From CAG-877 sp963660495 (lineage in GTDB: Bacteria; Bacillota_I; Bacilli_A; RF39; UBA660): a stretch of DNA of 25,024 nucleotides. Shown here one piece after another: positions 22,989 through 25,024 of this stretch; position 1 is the stretch's first letter; each line of letters starts with the position of its first letter. The translations under genes and the position numbers were made by a program. Below the pieces are notes generated by a model, which ran no database searches, was not told the DNA's origin, and saw only the letters and a list, made by a program, of their open reading frames with translations. Where the stretch lies: NCBI GenBank assembly GCA_963660495.1, contig CAVKYO010000038.1:1-25024 (forward strand), in the 5' to 3' direction.

Positions 22989-24728
22989 TTAGTCTAGTGA
23001 ATTTGAAGTTTCATTTGAGTAGAGTGCTTGATATACTTTTGATTTTTTTAGTAATTCCTCATGCGTACCAAACGATTCTAGTTTACCCTTATCAATTATA
23101 TTTATGACATCGGCATCTACAATTGTTGATAATCTATGAGCTACAATAATTACTGTATGGTCTTTTACTAAATTGTCTATAGTTTTCTTTATATATTCTT
23201 GAGATTCATTATCTAAGGCAGATGTTGCTTCATCAAATAGGATTATTTTAGTATTTAACATAAGTGTTCTTGCTATTGCTAAACGTTGTTTTTGACCACC
23301 AGATAAATTAATTCCACCTTCTCCTATTACGGTGTCATATTTCTTTGGTAAGGACATTATATAATCATCAATATAAGCTCTTTTACAATATTCTCTTACT
23401 TCTTTTAAAGTTACATCTTTCTTTACTAGTTTGAAGTTATCAATAATTGATAAGTTAAATAGGAATGGTGCTTGTCTTATAATTGAAATATTGTTTCTTA
23501 AGGATTCTTCAGTTAAATCTTTTATATTTATGCCATCTATTAATATTTCTCCTTTAGTTGTATCAAAGTATCTTAATAATAGGTTGAAAATAGTTGATTT
23601 ACCATTACCTGATTTTCCTACTACAGCTATCTTTTTATTTGGTAATAGTTTTAAGTTTAGACCAGTTAATGTATAGTCCTCTTCTTCAGAATATTTAAAT
23701 TTTACATTTTTAAATTCGATTACTCCTTTGTTGTTAACTAATACTTTGTCGCCAAACTTCTCATCTTGATACAATTTATTATCAATTATTTCTCCTATAC
23801 GTTTTAAAGAAACTGTTACTTTATTGTAACTAACACCAAACTCTGAAATACTTTCAACAACTTCATCAATACGCCAGATATACATTTCTAACATAATAAA
23901 TGTAGCGTATGTTATTTTACCTTGTATAAAATAGTATCCGGCAGTAAATAAAATTATTAATTGTAATATAAAGTAACTTAAATTATTTAAACTATAGTAC
24001 CAAGCTTCATAATTTTTAATTTTTTTAGAACTTGTAAATAAGCTAGTTAGTTGCCCTTTAATATTTTCTTCAATATTATTCTTTATTCCTAATGATTTTA
24101 TTTCTCTAATACCTGTAATATTCTCAGTTGCTACTTTTACATAGGCATCTGCTTGTTTTTTTACTTCCTCTTGTGTCTTTTTAATTTTAGGAAAATACTT
24201 AGCTGAAATATAGCCCATGATAACTCCAAAAACAATTACTTCTAGTCCAATAACAAAAGATATAGAGAATGCTAAGAATAAAATAATTACAACAGCTAGA
24301 CTTTTACAGGCTAATTTTATTAGTTTTGCCAGAAGTTCCATTACTCTATCTGGATCACTATAAATCCTATTTATAAATTCTCCAACACCTATATCTTCAA
24401 AGGCTTTTGCTGGTAATGAATCAATTTTTTTGTATAAATCTATGCTGACGTTTTGAATAAATTCCATTTCTAAATAATTATATAATTTATTAGTTGGTAC
24501 TTGTAAAATGGAAAATACCAATATATAGATACCTTCCCAGGATATTAAATATTTAGTAAAATTATAAATATCTTTCAGAATAAGAAATTCTAAGGCTTTT
24601 CCCCAGAAATATGCAGCAAATAATACTGGTAAATAGGTACATAATACTAATAGTATATAAACAATTAGTTTTATTTTTTCATTTTTTAAATATCTCCATA
24701 ATATTTTAAAACTGTTTGCTTTTTTCAT
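22989..24728 (-). CDS. ABC half-exporter (fused permease and ATPase)
   Basis: 579 residues. The N-terminal transmembrane domain (about 1-300) has around six helices, type I exporter fold, with the coupling-helix region TENITGIREIKSLG near 201-214. The C-terminal ATPase has Walker A GKSGNGKST (371-379), signature LSGGQ (475-479), Walker B IILFDE (495-500, catalytic E500) and H-loop H531, so it should be active as a homo- or heterodimer. There is no peptidase C39 domain. Substrate could be drug, lipid or peptide. The start at 24728 has AAAGGA 8 bases upstream; two earlier ATGs overlap that site. No separate promoter is clear between it and the upstream terminator, so expression likely depends on read-through from the promoter at 24906-24934. 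Confidence 0.93.
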   Translation of the reverse strand: MKKANSFKILWRYLKNEKIKLIVYILLVLCTYLPVLFAAYFWGKALEFLILKDIYNFTKYLISWEGIYILVFSILQVPTNKLYNYLEMEFIQNVSIDLYKKIDSLPAKAFEDIGVGEFINRIYSDPDRVMELLAKLIKLACKSLAVVIILFLAFSISFVIGLEVIVFGVIMGYISAKYFPKIKKTQEEVKKQADAYVKVATENITGIREIKSLGIKNNIEENIKGQLTSLFTSSKKIKNYEAWYYSLNNLSYFILQLIILFTAGYYFIQGKITYATFIMLEMYIWRIDEVVESISEFGVSYNKVTVSLKRIGEIIDNKLYQDEKFGDKVLVNNKGVIEFKNVKFKYSEEEDYTLTGLNLKLLPNKKIAVVGKSGNGKSTIFNLLLRYFDTTKGEILIDGINIKDLTEESLRNNISIIRQAPFLFNLSIIDNFKLVKKDVTLKEVREYCKRAYIDDYIMSLPKKYDTVIGEGGINLSGGQKQRLAIARTLMLNTKIILFDEATSALDNESQEYIKKTIDNLVKDHTVIIVAHRLSTIVDADVINIIDKGKLESFGTHEELLKKSKVYQALYSNETSNSLD

Positions 24729-24754
24729 TATATCCATCCTTTCTTGCATAATAA

Positions 24755-24774
24755 AAGAGACCTAATGGCCTCTT
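24755..24774 (-). terminator. Leader terminator (attenuator) before the ABC exporter
   Basis: Minus strand AAGAGGCC-ATTA-GGTCTCTT: an 8-bp stem with one G-T pair and a tetraloop, followed by T-rich sequence. It stands between the 28-codon frame and the exporter ribosome binding site. Its 5' arm plus loop (GGCCATTA) is complementary to TAATGGCC inside the small frame, which allows a competing structure. Confidence 0.8.
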
Positions 24775-24829
24775 GATTTTTATATATTAAAAACAAGTGA
24801 GAATACATTTATTCCCAAATTGGCCATTA
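24763..24829 (-). promoter_or_regulatory. Candidate antiterminator pairing
   Basis: In the leader RNA, UAAUGGCC (24829 down to 24822, codons 15-18 of the small frame) can pair over 8 bases with GGCCAUUA (24770 down to 24763), the 5' arm and loop of the terminator. The two structures exclude each other. A ribosome translating to the end of the frame would break the antiterminator; one stalled early would leave it free to form. Confidence 0.6.
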
Positions 24830-24873
24830 TTACTTCTAACTTTTTTCATTTTTCTTGTTACTTGTATAACCAT
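24787..24873 (-). CDS. 28-residue leader peptide or exported peptide
   Basis: ATG at 24873 with GGAG 7 bases upstream opens 28 codons ending TAA at 24787. The peptide begins MVIQVTRKMKKVR, is strongly basic in its first half, and ends NKCILTCF with two cysteines. It lies between a strong promoter and a terminator, directly before the exporter gene. Two readings fit. One is a leader peptide for translation-sensing attenuation of the exporter, as BmrB is for BmrCD in Bacillus. The other is a small secreted or modified peptide exported by the neighbour. The complementarity between its codons 15-18 and the terminator favours the first. No double-glycine leader or known precursor family is visible. 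Confidence 0.6.
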   Translation of the reverse strand: MVIQVTRKMKKVRSNNGQFGNKCILTCF

Positions 24874-24905
24874 ATTCTCACTCCTCTCTCTTCAAATTCA
24901 TTTTC

Positions 24906-24951
24906 ATGTTATCACATTCTTTTATGCCTGTCAACCTTTTTTTGATAACAT
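24906..24951 (-). promoter_or_regulatory. Leader promoter flanked by a 9-bp inverted repeat
   Basis: Minus-strand TTGACA (24929-24934), 17 bases, TAACAT (24906-24911) with TGn extension, giving a start near 24899 and a leader of about 170 bases to the exporter. ATGTTATCA (24906-24914) and its exact complement TGATAACAT (24943-24951) flank the promoter, one arm covering the -10 and the other upstream of the -35. This is a plausible two-site operator. Confidence 0.72.
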
Positions 24952-24973
24952 TATTTTATTTTATGAATAATAC

Positions 24974-25024
24974 GTAAAAATGTCTCTATTTTTTTCAGTC
25001 AATAATAAGTGAAAATGTCTCTAT
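24974..25024. repeat. Two near-identical 16-base direct repeats at the window edge
   Basis: GTAAAAATGTCTCTAT (24974-24989) and GTGAAAATGTCTCTAT (25009-25024) differ at one base and start 35 bases apart. They may be the multiple terminal repeats of an insertion sequence (IS21-type elements have such ends) or regulator sites of a gene beyond the edge. The window stops within the second copy. Confidence 0.6.

Noticed and set aside
1..25024. Mollicutes genetic code 4 (TGA as Trp)
   Set aside because: Conserved tryptophans in gap, uvrA and others are TGG, the long genes contain no in-frame TGA, and clpP ends at TGA at the expected family C-terminus.
24974..25024. Start of a CRISPR array
   Set aside because: Only two copies are visible, the repeat is 16 bases with a 19-base gap, shorter than CRISPR repeats and spacers, and no cas gene is present in the window.

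Overview
The window comes from a strongly A+T-rich, low-G+C Gram-positive bacterium (Firmicutes/Bacillota). It carries spo0A, whiA, yvcK, clpP, lgt and uvrBA with Firmicutes-type gene order, AGGAGG-type ribosome binding sites, and collagen-like proteins of the kind found on spores. Conserved tryptophans are written TGG and the long genes have no in-frame TGA, so the standard bacterial code is used. The small genome style resembles Erysipelotrichia or uncultured Mollicutes-related Bacilli lineages, but code-4 Mollicutes are excluded. Lineage assignment is inference.

Region 1 (1-5650, minus strand): spo0A, the master sporulation regulator, lies downstream of an operon reading pgk, GNAT-like protein, flippase-like membrane protein, GT4 glycosyltransferase, tpiA. 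Two glycolytic enzymes thus bracket genes that look like glycolipid synthesis and membrane translocation. Region 2 (5650-6133) has no intact large gene. It holds a small frameshifted gene or remnant with its own terminator, and a block of inverted repeats. Region 3 (6134-9602): gap with its own promoter, a TGS-domain uridine-kinase-like protein, and the divergent clpP.

Region 4 (9616-17961, minus strand): uvrB, then a tight operon uvrA, yvlD-like, lgt, yvcK, whiA, ending at a bidirectional terminator shared with clpP. This echoes the Bacillus order, but hprK and rapZ are absent. The uvrB promoter spacer is filled by an inverted-repeat operator, and a 38-codon frame overlaps the uvrB start.

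Region 5 (18003-22816) is the surface and secretome segment: a 632-residue single-pass membrane protein of unknown function, two collagen-like proteins with related C-terminal domains, a signal-peptidase-like membrane protein lacking the expected catalytic Ser and His, and a secreted protein built of seven 11-residue amphipathic repeats. Region 6 (22989-25024): an ABC half-exporter preceded by a strong promoter, a 28-codon frame with a good ribosome binding site, and a terminator. The 5' arm of that terminator is complementary to sequence inside the small frame. This is the architecture of translation-controlled attenuation, as known for bmrB-bmrCD of B. subtilis, and is the best regulatory find in the window. 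The right edge holds two copies of a 16-base direct repeat that may mark the end of a mobile element.
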